From contig JADZBA010000179.1 of assembly GCA_020852355.1 (NCBI GenBank), positions 1-39,984 of the forward strand: 39,984 nucleotides of DNA. The letters run 5' to 3'. The notes beneath the pieces were generated by a model. It searched no databases. It had not been told where the DNA came from and saw nothing but the letters and a program-made list of their open reading frames with translations. The translations under genes were made by a program, and so were the position numbers. Numbering within the stretch: position 1 is the stretch's first letter; every line of letters starts with the position of its first letter. This document shows positions 30,163 through 39,537 of the stretch, piece by piece. Origin of the DNA: Alphaproteobacteria bacterium. Lineage in GTDB: Bacteria; Pseudomonadota; Alphaproteobacteria; ATCC43930; Allostellaceae.

Positions 30163-30182
30163 GGCCGCACGCGGCGACGGCC

Positions 30183-30671
30183 ATGGCGAAGCCGGCTAAC
30201 GGATCCCTGCCCTACCGGCGCGGGGTGGGGATCATGGTGCTGAACCGCGACGGGCGAATCCTGGTCGCCCGCCGCATCGACATGCCGAGCGAGGCATGGC
30301 AGATGCCGCAGGGCGGCATCGACCGCGGCGAGACCCCGATCGAGGCCGCCCGCCGCGAGCTGCTGGAGGAGATCGGGACCGCCAACGGCGAGTTCGTCGG
30401 CGAGAGCCGCGACTGGTACAGCTACGACCTGCCGCCCGACCTGGCGGGGAGGCTGTGGCGCGGCCGCTTCCGCGGCCAGACCCAGAAATGGTTCGCGTTC
30501 CGCTTCGCGGGCGACGACCGGGAGATCAACCTGGAGACCGAGAAGCCGGAGTTCCTCGCCTGGAAATGGGCGCCGGCCGACGACGTGCCGCGCCTCATCG
30601 TGCCGTTCAAGCGCGACATCTACGCGGCGATCGTCAGCGAGTTCTCGTCCTACATCGTGCCCCGGCCATGA
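30183..30671 (+). CDS. rppH: RNA pyrophosphohydrolase RppH (Nudix)
   Basis: LPYRRGVGIMVLNRDGRILVARRIDMPSEAWQMPQGGIDRGETPIEAARRELLEEIGT; Nudix box intact. ATG 30183 chosen over the ORF-track start at 30159. Confidence 0.95.
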   Translation: MAKPANGSLPYRRGVGIMVLNRDGRILVARRIDMPSEAWQMPQGGIDRGETPIEAARRELLEEIGTANGEFVGESRDWYSYDLPPDLAGRLWRGRFRGQTQKWFAFRFAGDDREINLETEKPEFLAWKWAPADDVPRLIVPFKRDIYAAIVSEFSSYIVPRP

Positions 30672-31111
30672 GCGGCTTTCCCGATACGCCGCCGACCCTG
30701 GTCGACATCGAGGCGCTCGGCCGCATCGCCTTCCAGTCGATCCCGTGGGAGCTGCGCCGGCACACCACCGAGGTGGTCATCCGCGTCGAGGACTTCCCGG
30801 ACACCGAGACCGAGGAGGAGATGGAGCTGGAGAGCCCCTTCGACCTGCTCGGCCTCTATCGCGGGATCTCGCTGCGCCACAAGAGCTGGAGCGACCCGAC
30901 GCCGCAGTCGGACATGATCTTCCTCTACCGGCGGCCGATCCTCGACCTGTGGTGCGAGTCGGGCGACGAGCTGCTCGACATCGTCCGCCATGTGCTGATC
31001 CACGAGATCGGCCATCATTTCGGCCTGAGCGACGAGGACATGCAGCGCCTCGAGGATCAGGCCGAGGCCGAGGCGGCGGAGAAGGACCTCGGCGACATGC
31101 CGCGGGCGTGA
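30668..31111 (+). CDS. Metallopeptidase family protein (small zincin, HExxH)
   Basis: MSGFPDTPPTLVDIEALGRIAFQSIPWEL...LDIVRHVLIHEIGHHFGLSDEDMQRLE; ATGA overlap with rppH. Confidence 0.92.
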   Translation: MSGFPDTPPTLVDIEALGRIAFQSIPWELRRHTTEVVIRVEDFPDTETEEEMELESPFDLLGLYRGISLRHKSWSDPTPQSDMIFLYRRPILDLWCESGDELLDIVRHVLIHEIGHHFGLSDEDMQRLEDQAEAEAAEKDLGDMPRA

Positions 31112-31137
31112 CGGCCGGCGCCGGCATGCCGGTCCGG

Positions 31138-31275
31138 CGATCGGGCGGCCTCCACCGCGCCGGCAACGTCATGGCCAACCCCGTCGGCACCCGCTCGCCC
31201 AGCGCCGTCGGCACGACCATCGGCCCCTGCATGACCTGGGGCCGCATCTGCGGCCTCGCCATCGGGCGGCGCAAC
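31138..31275 (+). pseudogene. C-terminal remnant of an FAD_binding_2-type flavoprotein dehydrogenase
   Basis: SGGLHRAGNVMANPVGTRSPSAVGTTIGPCMTWGRICGLAIGRR resembles the C-terminal GLYAAGNV...GxTIGPxMTxGxIxG signature; no upstream catalytic part. Confidence 0.6.
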
Positions 31276-31291
31276 CGCGGCCGACCCCCGG

Positions 31292-32890
31292 CTACAGCCG
31301 CGCGGCGATCGCCGTCGCGGCGGCACGGCCGGTCTCGGCGGCGCCCTCCATGAAGCCCTGGAAGTCGGCGCTGCAATGCTCGCCTGCGAAGAGCAGGTTG
31401 CCGACCGGCTCGCCCTCCAGCCCGCGGATCGTCGTCCACTGGCCCGGAGCGAAGCAGGCGTAGGAGCCGCGCGTATGGGCGTGGCCCGGCCAGTCGAAGA
31501 GCGCCGCGCGGCCGTTGAACGCCGCGGCCGCGCCGGGGAAGACGCGATCGAGCAGCGGCAGGGCCTCGACGGCCCGCTCGGCGGCGGCGCGCGCGGCGAG
31601 CGTCGCGCCGATGCGGCCGCCGCTGAACAGGGTCAGGCCGCCGTCGAGGCCGGCCTGCAGGCGGGTCGAATCCCAGCCGCTCTGCAGCGGGTCGGCCGCA
31701 AAGAAGTTGCCGCTCGCCTTGGCGTCCCGCCAGGGCCGGCGAGCGAAGCCGAGGAAGAGCTTGGCGTTGGTCCCGTACCCGAGCCCGTCGATGGCGGCGC
31801 GCTTGGCGCGGCTCACCGGCACGGCGATCTCGACCTCGCGCAGCCGCGTGAAGGGCAGCGTCAGGATCGCGCAGTCCGCCGTCGCCGCGACCGTACCGCC
31901 GTCGGTCGCGAAGTCGAGCCGGTAGCCCCTGCCGCTCGGCCGTACCGCGACCAGCCGGTGCCCGAGGCGGATCGCGCCGTCGAGGCGCGCGGCCAGCCCG
32001 TCGGCGACGAGCTGGTTGCCGCCCGCCACCTTGAAGCGCTCGTCGCTGTCGCCGAACCAGCTCCACTCGCCGCGGCTCCAGGAGAAGGTGTCGAGCAGGT
32101 TGATCGCCGACTGCGCCTCGGCATCGCCGCCGTACTCGGTCACATAGGCCACGCGCAGCAGGTCGCGCATCCACGGCTCGGCGTCGGCGAGGCCGGACAG
32201 ATATTCGGCGAGCGACATCCGGTCGAAGCGCTCGGCGACCGGGCCGCCCGCCGCATAGGTGACGTCGGACGGCAGGCTCTCCTGGTCGGCCGCCAGGCGC
32301 CCGATGACCGGCAGCAGGGCCGCCACCAGCGCCGCCTCGTCGCGCGCGACGCCGTCGAACCAGACGATCTCCGCCATGCCGTCGTCGGTCGAGACGTCGA
32401 TCAGGTCGAGGCCGAGCTCGGCCGCGAAGCGCAGCATCAGCACGTGGGGCGTGTCGATGAACTCCGCGCCGAGCTCGGTCACGAAGCCCTCGCCGACGAC
32501 GTTGCGCGCCGAGCGGATGCGCCCGCCCGTGCGCTCCGACGCCTCGAAGATCGTCGCCTCCAGGCCGGCGCGGCGCAGCGTCCACGCCGCCGTGAGCCCG
32601 GCCATGCCGGCACCGACGATCGCGATCCGCGGCCCGCCGCGCAGCGCCGGGAAGGCCGCGGGGCCGGTCGGTGCCGGCCCGACCGCGTCGAACGCGCCGA
32701 CGCCCCTGGTCGCCGCGAGCAGCGCCGCCGCGGACACGACGGTACCTCCGAGGAAGCGCCGCCGCGTCAGGCCGCGCGCGCGGGCGACGCCGGCGATCTC
32801 GTCGGCCGGAATCCCCGACTTCGCCGCCGCCCGGGCGAGCTGCAGCGCCCGCCGCAGCGCGCGGAAGAGCGGCGTTCGTCCCCCCGTCAT
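31292..32890 (-). CDS. Flavin monoamine oxidase family protein with internal Tat signal
   Basis: RGLTRRRFLGGTVVSAAALLAATRG; GPRIAIVGAGMAGLTAAWTLRRAGLEATIFEASERTGGRIRSARN; ...GNLLFAGEHCSADFQGFMEGAAETGRAAATAIAARL. Confidence 0.93.
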   Translation of the reverse strand: MTGGRTPLFRALRRALQLARAAAKSGIPADEIAGVARARGLTRRRFLGGTVVSAAALLAATRGVGAFDAVGPAPTGPAAFPALRGGPRIAIVGAGMAGLTAAWTLRRAGLEATIFEASERTGGRIRSARNVVGEGFVTELGAEFIDTPHVLMLRFAAELGLDLIDVSTDDGMAEIVWFDGVARDEAALVAALLPVIGRLAADQESLPSDVTYAAGGPVAERFDRMSLAEYLSGLADAEPWMRDLLRVAYVTEYGGDAEAQSAINLLDTFSWSRGEWSWFGDSDERFKVAGGNQLVADGLAARLDGAIRLGHRLVAVRPSGRGYRLDFATDGGTVAATADCAILTLPFTRLREVEIAVPVSRAKRAAIDGLGYGTNAKLFLGFARRPWRDAKASGNFFAADPLQSGWDSTRLQAGLDGGLTLFSGGRIGATLAARAAAERAVEALPLLDRVFPGAAAAFNGRAALFDWPGHAHTRGSYACFAPGQWTTIRGLEGEPVGNLLFAGEHCSADFQGFMEGAAETGRAAATAIAARL

Positions 32891-33129
32891 CGGCTGTCCC
32901 CCGTCGTTCCTGCGGCCGCAGCTTCCGCCCGATCCGCCGCGCAGGGAAGCGGCATCGCATCCAATGCGACCTGCGGCGGGCGCGCCCGGAGAGAAATCGA
33001 CGCCGACGACGAGCCGTCACCGGGGCTCCGACCTCCGGCCCCGGCGTGGGGAAGCGCCCCGGCAATTGCGGACAAGGGCACGCCGGTTGCGATAAAGCTT
33101 GCGCCCGATCCCCTCGACGCGAGCCCGGC

Positions 33130-34116
33130 GTGCTCCTCTCCGTCCGCGACCTGACCGTGCAGTTCCTGAGCGAGGCCGGCGCCGTCACCGCGGTCGACCG
33201 CGTCGGCTTCGACGTGGCGGCGGGCGAAGTGCTGGGCATCGTCGGCGAATCCGGGTCGGGGAAGAGCGTCACGGCGCTCAGCCTGCTGCGCCTGCTGCCG
33301 TCGCCCCCGGCGCGGATCGCGGCGGGCCGCGCGATCTTCGAGGGCGAGGACCTGCTGGCCATGCCGGCCGGCGGGCTGCGCCGGGTCCGCGGCGACCGCA
33401 TTGCCATGATCTTCCAGGACCCGATGACGTCGCTGAACCCGCTGCTGACCATCGGCGGCCACGTCATGGAACCGCTGCGGCTGCATCGGGGGCTCGACGG
33501 CGAGGCGGCGCGGCGACGCGCGGTCGAGCTGCTGGACCGCGTGCGCATCCCCTCGGCCGCGCGGCGCCTCGGCGACTATCCGCACCAGATCTCCGGCGGG
33601 ATGCGCCAGCGCGTGATGATCGCCGCCGCGCTGGCCTGCGAGCCCAGGCTGCTGATCGCCGACGAGCCGACGACGGCGCTCGACGTCACGATCCAGGCGC
33701 AGATCCTGGCGATCCTCGACGAGCTGCGCCGCGAGAACGGCATGGCGATGATCCTCATCACCCATGATCTCGGCGTGATCGCCGAGAGCGCCGACCGGGT
33801 CGCCGTCATGTATGCCGGCCGGATCGTCGAGGAGGCGCCGGTCGGACAACTCTTCGCGCGGCCGCGCCACCCCTACACCGAAGGGCTGATGCGCAGCATC
33901 CCGCGCGCCGACCGCGACCTCGACCGTCTGGAGGCGATCGGCGGCATGGTGCCGCCCCTGAACGCCCTGCCCCCGGGATGCCGATTCCATCCGCGCTGCA
34001 TCAGGGCGATCCCGGCCTGCGCCGCCGCGCTGCCGGAACTGGAGGAGGTGGCGCCGGACCATCGCACGGCCTGCATTCGCGAGACCGCGCGCGTGTCGGC
34101 GGAGGCCGGGGCATGA
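33130..34116 (+). CDS. Dipeptide/oligopeptide ABC transporter ATP-binding protein (DppD-like)
   Basis: GTG 33130; [57 protein letters not shown]...[19 protein letters not shown]...[31 protein letters not shown]...[10 protein letters not shown]. Confidence 0.93.
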   Translation: MLLSVRDLTVQFLSEAGAVTAVDRVGFDVAAGEVLGIVGESGSGKSVTALSLLRLLPSPPARIAAGRAIFEGEDLLAMPAGGLRRVRGDRIAMIFQDPMTSLNPLLTIGGHVMEPLRLHRGLDGEAARRRAVELLDRVRIPSAARRLGDYPHQISGGMRQRVMIAAALACEPRLLIADEPTTALDVTIQAQILAILDELRRENGMAMILITHDLGVIAESADRVAVMYAGRIVEEAPVGQLFARPRHPYTEGLMRSIPRADRDLDRLEAIGGMVPPLNALPPGCRFHPRCIRAIPACAAALPELEEVAPDHRTACIRETARVSAEAGA

Positions 34117-35078
34117 CGGCGGCCGCGGAACCGCTTCTCAGCGCCACGGGACTGGTGAAGCACTTCTCCCTGGGCGGCCGCTTCTTCGCCAAGGGGGTGA
34201 CGCTGCGCGCCGTCGACGGCATCGATCTCACGGTCGGTCGCGGCGAGACGCAGGGGCTGGTGGGCGAGAGCGGCTGCGGCAAGTCGACGACCGCGCGGCT
34301 GCTGCTGCGCCTCATCGAGCCGACGGCCGGCCGGATCGAGTTCGACGGCATCGACGTGACGGCGCTCGATCGGCGCGGGCTGAAGGCGGCGCGGCGTCAG
34401 TTCCAGATGGTCTTCCAGGACCCGTTCGCATCGCTCGATCCGCGCATGACCGTGCGGCAGATCATCGGCGAGCCGCTGTGGCTGGCGGGCGCGGGGCGCG
34501 CCGAACGCAAGGCCCGCGTCGATGCGCTGATGGAGAAGGTCGGCCTCGCCGCCGCGGTCGGCGAGCGCTACCCGCACGAGTTCTCGGGCGGGCAGCGCCA
34601 GCGCATCGGCATCGCGCGCGCGCTGGCGGTCAATCCCAGGCTGGTGGTCTGCGACGAGCCGGTGTCGGCGCTCGACGTCTCGATCCAGGCGCAGGTCATC
34701 AACCTGCTGAAGGACCTGCAGGCCGAGTTCGGGCTCTCCTACCTGTTCGTCTCGCACGACCTCTCGGTGGTGCGCCACATCGCCGACCGGGTCGCCGTGA
34801 TGTTCCTCGGCAAGATCGTCGAGCAGGGCCCGAAGCGGCACATCTACGAGCGGCCACTGCACCCCTACACGCAGGCCCTGCTCGCGGCCGCCCCGATACC
34901 CGACCCGACGCGCCGGCGCACGCGCACGCTGATCGCCGGCGAGGTGCCGAGCGCCGCCGCCGTGCCGCCGGGCTGCCGCTTTCACACGCGCTGCCCGCTG
35001 GCGACCGAGCGCTGCCGCATCGAGGAGCCGGCCGACCGCACCGTCGACGGCCGCATCGTCGCCTGCCACCTCGCCTGA
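34113..35078 (+). CDS. Dipeptide/oligopeptide ABC transporter ATP-binding protein (DppF-like)
   Basis: ATG 34113 overlaps the dppD-like stop; [28 protein letters not shown]...[24 protein letters not shown]...[37 protein letters not shown]...[13 protein letters not shown]. Confidence 0.94.
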   Translation: MTAAAEPLLSATGLVKHFSLGGRFFAKGVTLRAVDGIDLTVGRGETQGLVGESGCGKSTTARLLLRLIEPTAGRIEFDGIDVTALDRRGLKAARRQFQMVFQDPFASLDPRMTVRQIIGEPLWLAGAGRAERKARVDALMEKVGLAAAVGERYPHEFSGGQRQRIGIARALAVNPRLVVCDEPVSALDVSIQAQVINLLKDLQAEFGLSYLFVSHDLSVVRHIADRVAVMFLGKIVEQGPKRHIYERPLHPYTQALLAAAPIPDPTRRRTRTLIAGEVPSAAAVPPGCRFHTRCPLATERCRIEEPADRTVDGRIVACHLA

Positions 35079-35085
35079 GGCGGCG

Positions 35086-35934
35086 TCACCGGCCGTTGCG
35101 CGCCTTGGGGTCGAGGTACTCGCGCAGGCCGTTGCCGAAGAAGTTGATCCCCGACACCACGAGGATGATGAAGAGGCCCGAGAGGTTGGCGATCCACGGC
35201 GCCACCAGCAGCCGGTCGCGTCCCTCCGCCAGCATGTTGCCCCAGGTCGGCGTCGGCGGCGGCAGGCCGAGGCCGAGGAAGCTGAGCGCGCTCTCCGCCA
35301 GGATCATGTGGGCGACCTGCAGCGTCGAGACCACGACCAGCACCGGCACGATCTGCGGCAGGATGTGGCGCGCCATGATGTAGACGTCGCCGGCGCCGCT
35401 CGCCACCGCCGCCTCGATGAACGGCCGCTCGCGCCACGAGCGCACGAGGCCGAAGACGATGCGGACATAGACGCTCCACCCCGACACGCCCAGCACGATC
35501 ACCAGGTTGAACAGGCCGCCGCCGAACACCGCGACGATGACGATCGCCAGCAGGATGTCCGGCAGCGCCTGGTAGGCGTCGGCGAAGCGCATGATCACCT
35601 GTTCCCAGCGGCCGCCGAAATAGCCGGCGACGAGGCCGAGCGTGGAGCCGATGGCGCCGGCGATCAGCATGGCGCTGATCCCGACCAGTATGGAGAAGCG
35701 CGTGCCCAGGATGAGCCGCGAGAGGATGTCGCGCCCGTAGTTGTCGGTGCCCAGCCAGTAGCCCTGGACGGTCCGCTCGCCCCAGAAGGGCGGCCGGAGG
35801 CGGATCATCAGGTTCTGCTGGATCGGATCGTGCGGGGCGAGCCACGGGCCGAGGATCGCCAGCCCGAGCGCCGCTGCGAGGATCGTCGAGCCGATCACGA
35901 GCTTCGCCCGCCGACCGAGGAGACGACGGCGCAC
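35086..35934 (-). CDS. Peptide-type ABC transporter permease (DppC-like)
   Basis: LAPHDPIQQNLMIRLRPPFWGERTVQGYWLGTDNYGRDILSRLILGTRFSILVGISAMLIAGAIGSTLGLVAGYFGG...ESALSFLGLGLPPPTPTWGNMLAEGRD. Confidence 0.94.
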   Translation of the reverse strand: MRRRLLGRRAKLVIGSTILAAALGLAILGPWLAPHDPIQQNLMIRLRPPFWGERTVQGYWLGTDNYGRDILSRLILGTRFSILVGISAMLIAGAIGSTLGLVAGYFGGRWEQVIMRFADAYQALPDILLAIVIVAVFGGGLFNLVIVLGVSGWSVYVRIVFGLVRSWRERPFIEAAVASGAGDVYIMARHILPQIVPVLVVVSTLQVAHMILAESALSFLGLGLPPPTPTWGNMLAEGRDRLLVAPWIANLSGLFIILVVSGINFFGNGLREYLDPKARNGR

Positions 35935-35938
35935 GGGC

Positions 35939-36856
35939 TCAGCCGAGCCGGATGCGTGCGTCGACGGTCGCCTGGGCGAGGTCGACGAGGAGGTTGGTCA
36001 CGACGATCGTCAGGCTGACGATGAAGACGGCGGCGACCACGACCGGCAGGTCGCGCTGGAAGACGCTGGCGATGATGAGGCGGCCGACGCCGGGCCAGGC
36101 GAAGATCGATTCCGTCACCACCGCACCGCCCATCAGGCGGCCGACCTGCAGGCCGGCGAGGCTGATCACCGGATTGAGGGCGTTCGGCAGGACGTGGGCG
36201 AATAGGATGCGCCCCTCCGACGCGCCGCGCGCGCGGGCCGCCATGACGAAGGGGTCGCGGGCGATCTCCAGGATGGCGGTGCGCGTCACCAGCACGAAGT
36301 TCGGCAGGATGAAGGTCGCCAGCGTCACCGCCGGCAGGACGAGCTGGGCCGCCGTGCCGCGCCCCGACGTGGGCAGCCAGCCGAGGTCGAGCGCGAAGAG
36401 CTGGATCAGCAGGATGCCCAGCCAGAAGCTCGGCATCGACTGCCCGGCGACGGCGATCGATGAGATGACGAAGTCCGCCGGCCGGTCGACGCGCACGGCG
36501 GCGAGGATGCCGAGCCCGACGCCCGCCACGATCGCCAGCGCGAAGGCGATCGCCGCCAGCTCGACGGTGGCGCCGAGCCGCTCCACCACCAGCGGCAGCG
36601 CGGCCGCCTTGTGCTGGATCGACGTACCGAAGTCGCCGCGCAGCACGTCGGCGAGGAAGATCGCGAACTGCTCCCACAGCGGCCGGTCGAGCTGCAGCTC
36701 GGAGCGCAGCAGATCGATCTGCTCCTGGGTCGCCTCGGGGCCGAGATAGATCTCCACCGGATCGCCGGTGATCCGCACGATCAGGAAGACGATCCCCAGC
36801 ACGAGCAGCAGCGACACCGGCATCAGCAGCAGCCGGCGCGCGATGTAGCTCAGCAA
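35939..36856 (-). CDS. Peptide-type ABC transporter permease (DppB-like)
   Basis: MLSYIARRLLLMPVSLLLVLGIVFLIVRITGDPVEIYLGPEATQEQIDLLRSELQLDRPLWEQFAIFLADVLRGDFGTSIQH...VTESIFAWPGVGRLIIASVFQRDLPVV. Confidence 0.94.
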   Translation of the reverse strand: MLSYIARRLLLMPVSLLLVLGIVFLIVRITGDPVEIYLGPEATQEQIDLLRSELQLDRPLWEQFAIFLADVLRGDFGTSIQHKAAALPLVVERLGATVELAAIAFALAIVAGVGLGILAAVRVDRPADFVISSIAVAGQSMPSFWLGILLIQLFALDLGWLPTSGRGTAAQLVLPAVTLATFILPNFVLVTRTAILEIARDPFVMAARARGASEGRILFAHVLPNALNPVISLAGLQVGRLMGGAVVTESIFAWPGVGRLIIASVFQRDLPVVVAAVFIVSLTIVVTNLLVDLAQATVDARIRLG

Positions 36857-36869
36857 GCGGGTTGTCGCC

Positions 36870-36906
36870 TTCCCCCGCTCCGCCCCGCAGGGCGAGAGCA
36901 GGGGAA
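36870..36906 (-). promoter_or_regulatory. Intra-operon hairpin between SBP and dppB-like genes
   Basis: TTCCCCCGCTCCGCCC-CGCA-GGGCGAGAGCAGGGGAA; about 16-bp stem with one mismatch and one bulge. Core resembles the hairpin at 2741-2778. Confidence 0.7.
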
Positions 36907-36920
36907 TGTCGACCCCCTTC

Positions 36921-38408
36921 TCATTCGAGCTCCAGCTTCGACAGCCGCAGCAGCGAATCCGACGACGGCTCCCAACCCTTCACGCGCTTGCTCTTGCCGT
37001 AGACGCGGGGCAGGCCGAACAGGAAGATCGACGGGATCTCGTCATGCATGATCTCCATCATGCGGCCGTAGTGCCTGAGGCGCTCCTGCGGGTCGATCGT
37101 GGAGCGGGCGGCGACGAACAGCTTCTCGAACTCGTCGTTCTTCCAATAGGCGCGGTTGCTCGCCTGCGTGTACCAGACGGTGTTGAAGTCGGCGTCGCCG
37201 ACGCTGAACCAGCCGATCATGTTGATCGGCTTCAGCTCCTTGGTGCGGTCGAGCCGGGTCCACACCGCACCCTCGAGCGTGTTGATGGTGGTGCGCACGC
37301 CGACGTTCTGCCACATGCCGGCGACGGCGTTGGCGATGTCGGTATCGGAGAGATAGCGGCCGGACTGGGTCAGCATCGTGAGATCGATGCCGTTCGGGTA
37401 GCCGGCCTCGGCGAGGAGCTGCCTGGCCCGGGCCGGATCGAACGCGCGCGGCTTCAGGTTCGGGTTGAAGCCGAAGGTGCCCTTGGTCACGAGCTGGCCC
37501 TGCAGGATCTCGCCGCGACCGTCGAGCATCTGCTTGTTGATCAGCTCGCGATCGATCGCGACGTCGAGCGCCTCGCGCAGCTTCGGGTTGTTCAGCGGCG
37601 GCTCGAGCTGGTTCAGCGTCAGCACCATGCTGACCGAGGACGGCACCGACACGATCTCGACGTCGCGGCGGCGCTGCACGCTCGGGATCAGGTCGACCGG
37701 GACCTCCTCGATGATCTGCACCTCGCCGGACACGAGCGCGGCGACGCGGGTGGCGCCCTCGGGAATCTGGCGCACGACGAGGCGATCGAACTTGGGCGCG
37801 CCGTCCCAGTAGTCCTTGTTGGCCTCCAGCTCGTAGCTGTCGCCGGGCACGAGATTGACGTACTTGAACGGCCCCGTGCCGATCGGCTTCTTGGCGTAGC
37901 CGTCCATCCCCACCCGCTCGCGATAGAGCCTGGGCTCGATCGGGATCTCGGACAGGCCGCGCAGCAGCACCGGGTAAGGCTGCTTCGTATGGATCTCCAC
38001 CGTGTAGGGATCGATTGCCTCGACGCGCGCGATGCCGCCGATGCGCGTCTTGCGGACATAGACGGTCTTGGGATCGAGGACGTAGTCGAGCGTGTACTTG
38101 ACGTCGGCCGACGTCATCTCCGTGCCGTCGTGGAACTTCACGCCCTTGCGCAGATGGAACCGCCACTGGGTCGGCGACACCGTCTCCCAGCGCTCGGCGA
38201 GGCCGGGCCCGAGCGTGTCGTCGGCGTTGCGCCGGACCAGCCCGTCGGAAGTCAGGAGGACGAGGCTCAGCGTCGTGTAGCCGCCGCCCGACGGGCTCAG
38301 CGTGCCGGTGAACACCGACACGCCGACGTTCAGCGTCTTCTGCGCCGCCGCCGGCAGCGCCGTCATCAGGATCCCGGCCATGATGGCCGCCACCCGGAGC
38401 ATCCGCAT
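36921..38408 (-). CDS. ABC transporter substrate-binding protein, SBP_bac_5 family
   Basis: MRMLRVAAIMAGILMTALPAAAQKTLNVGVSVFTGTL...LAERWETVSPTQWRFHLRKGVKFHDGTEMTSADVKYTLDYVLDPKT...PIGTGPFKYVNLVPGDSYELEANKDYWDGAPKFDRLVVRQIPE. Confidence 0.94.
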   Translation of the reverse strand: MRMLRVAAIMAGILMTALPAAAQKTLNVGVSVFTGTLSPSGGGYTTLSLVLLTSDGLVRRNADDTLGPGLAERWETVSPTQWRFHLRKGVKFHDGTEMTSADVKYTLDYVLDPKTVYVRKTRIGGIARVEAIDPYTVEIHTKQPYPVLLRGLSEIPIEPRLYRERVGMDGYAKKPIGTGPFKYVNLVPGDSYELEANKDYWDGAPKFDRLVVRQIPEGATRVAALVSGEVQIIEEVPVDLIPSVQRRRDVEIVSVPSSVSMVLTLNQLEPPLNNPKLREALDVAIDRELINKQMLDGRGEILQGQLVTKGTFGFNPNLKPRAFDPARARQLLAEAGYPNGIDLTMLTQSGRYLSDTDIANAVAGMWQNVGVRTTINTLEGAVWTRLDRTKELKPINMIGWFSVGDADFNTVWYTQASNRAYWKNDEFEKLFVAARSTIDPQERLRHYGRMMEIMHDEIPSIFLFGLPRVYGKSKRVKGWEPSSDSLLRLSKLELE

Positions 38409-38434
38409 CGTCCTCTCCCCTTCGGTTCGTCGGG

Positions 38435-39163
38435 TCAGCCGGCGGCCTTGCCGCGGCGCTGCGCCTCGAGCCAGCGATCCTCGCGGGCGATCCGCGGGTT
38501 GTACGGCCGCTCCTCGAAATAAGGGATGAGCGGCTGGAAATAGCCGAGCAGCCGGCGCAGCTCGCCGATCGGCTCGTCGTGCAGGTCGACGCGCATGTCG
38601 AGCAGCGCGAAGGGTTCCAGGCCGTACATGTGCATGCAGGACGAGTGCTGCCCGTCCGGCTGTCCTCCCGCCGCGCCGCCGGCCTCGATCGAGCGCATCA
38701 GGCGCTCCTCCAGCGGTTCGCCCTCGGACTTCTCCATCGCCTCGGCCATGGCGCCGACCACGCGCTCGGACACGACGCCGTTGCCGATGCAGGCGAACTG
38801 CTTGCCGACGATGTGCCCCGCCCACTTGCCGTTCTGGTCGCCGGTGAAGGCCTCGGCATTGCCGTAGATGTCGACGACCGCGATCTGGCGCAGCGCGATG
38901 TGCGGATCGCTCGACACCATCTCGGCGACGACCTTCCCGGCGTGGAAGCCCATCTCGATCAGACGCCCGCACAGCAGCGTCAGGCGGGGGTCGGCGATCG
39001 ACTGCACGGACGCCGCGCCATAGCCGGGCTTGATCACCGGGCAGCGATTGCCGACCGCCGGCGCCCGCGTCGCCATCGCGACGCCGAGACGCCCGGTCGA
39101 CGGGCAGCGCGCGACGGTCGTGAAGGTGTCGCCGCCGATCATGTCGTGGTTCGCAGGGGTCAT
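38435..39163 (-). CDS. DUF1028 domain-containing protein (putative Ntn-hydrolase-like)
   Basis: MTPANHDMIGGDTFTTVARCPSTGRLGVAMATRAPAVGNRCPVIKPGYGAASVQSIADPRLTLLCGRLIEMG...RQIAVVDIYGNAEAFTGDQNGKWAGHIVGKQFACIGNGVV. ATG 39163 preferred over 39196. Confidence 0.88.
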   Translation of the reverse strand: MTPANHDMIGGDTFTTVARCPSTGRLGVAMATRAPAVGNRCPVIKPGYGAASVQSIADPRLTLLCGRLIEMGFHAGKVVAEMVSSDPHIALRQIAVVDIYGNAEAFTGDQNGKWAGHIVGKQFACIGNGVVSERVVGAMAEAMEKSEGEPLEERLMRSIEAGGAAGGQPDGQHSSCMHMYGLEPFALLDMRVDLHDEPIGELRRLLGYFQPLIPYFEERPYNPRIAREDRWLEAQRRGKAAG

Positions 39164-39389
39164 CGTGAGCGGTCCTCGAGGCGAAGAGAGGCGCATTGAT
39201 CGACGAAAGCGGCTCGCTGATCAAGGGATCAGGGAGAGTGCCGGTGAATCGGGCCGGGTGCGAGGGCCGCGGCGGGAGGCATGGCCGGTCGGCTGGCTCG
39301 TCGGCGCGGCGTCGCCGCTTCCCACGCCGAGCTGACCAGCGCGCGGGCGCGCACCAGGATTGACGAAGGGGCCGCCGGGGCGGGCCGGC

Positions 39390-39537
39390 GCCGGCAACGC
39401 CGGCCTGCCGATCGGGATCCAGATCATCGGCCGTCCGTGGGCGGAGGCGACGGTGCTGCGCGTCGCGCGCGCTGGAACGATCGGGTGCCGCGGTGGCCCC
39501 GGTCGCGACGGCCTGGAAGACCTACCCCGCATCCTGA
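39390..39537 (+). pseudogene. C-terminal remnant of an amidase (GatA/amidase signature family), frameshifted
   Basis: AGNAGLPIGIQIIGRPWAEATVLRVARA, then after a frame change LERSGAAVAPVATAWKTYPAS*; resembles the conserved amidase end GLPxGxQxIGRPxxExxLLRxAxAxE. Confidence 0.65.

Noticed and set aside
30777-33548. 923-aa minus-strand ORF
   Set aside because: Mostly an out-of-frame reading through the amine oxidase gene and antisense to neighbours. Only the true amine oxidase frame (31292-32890) has motifs.
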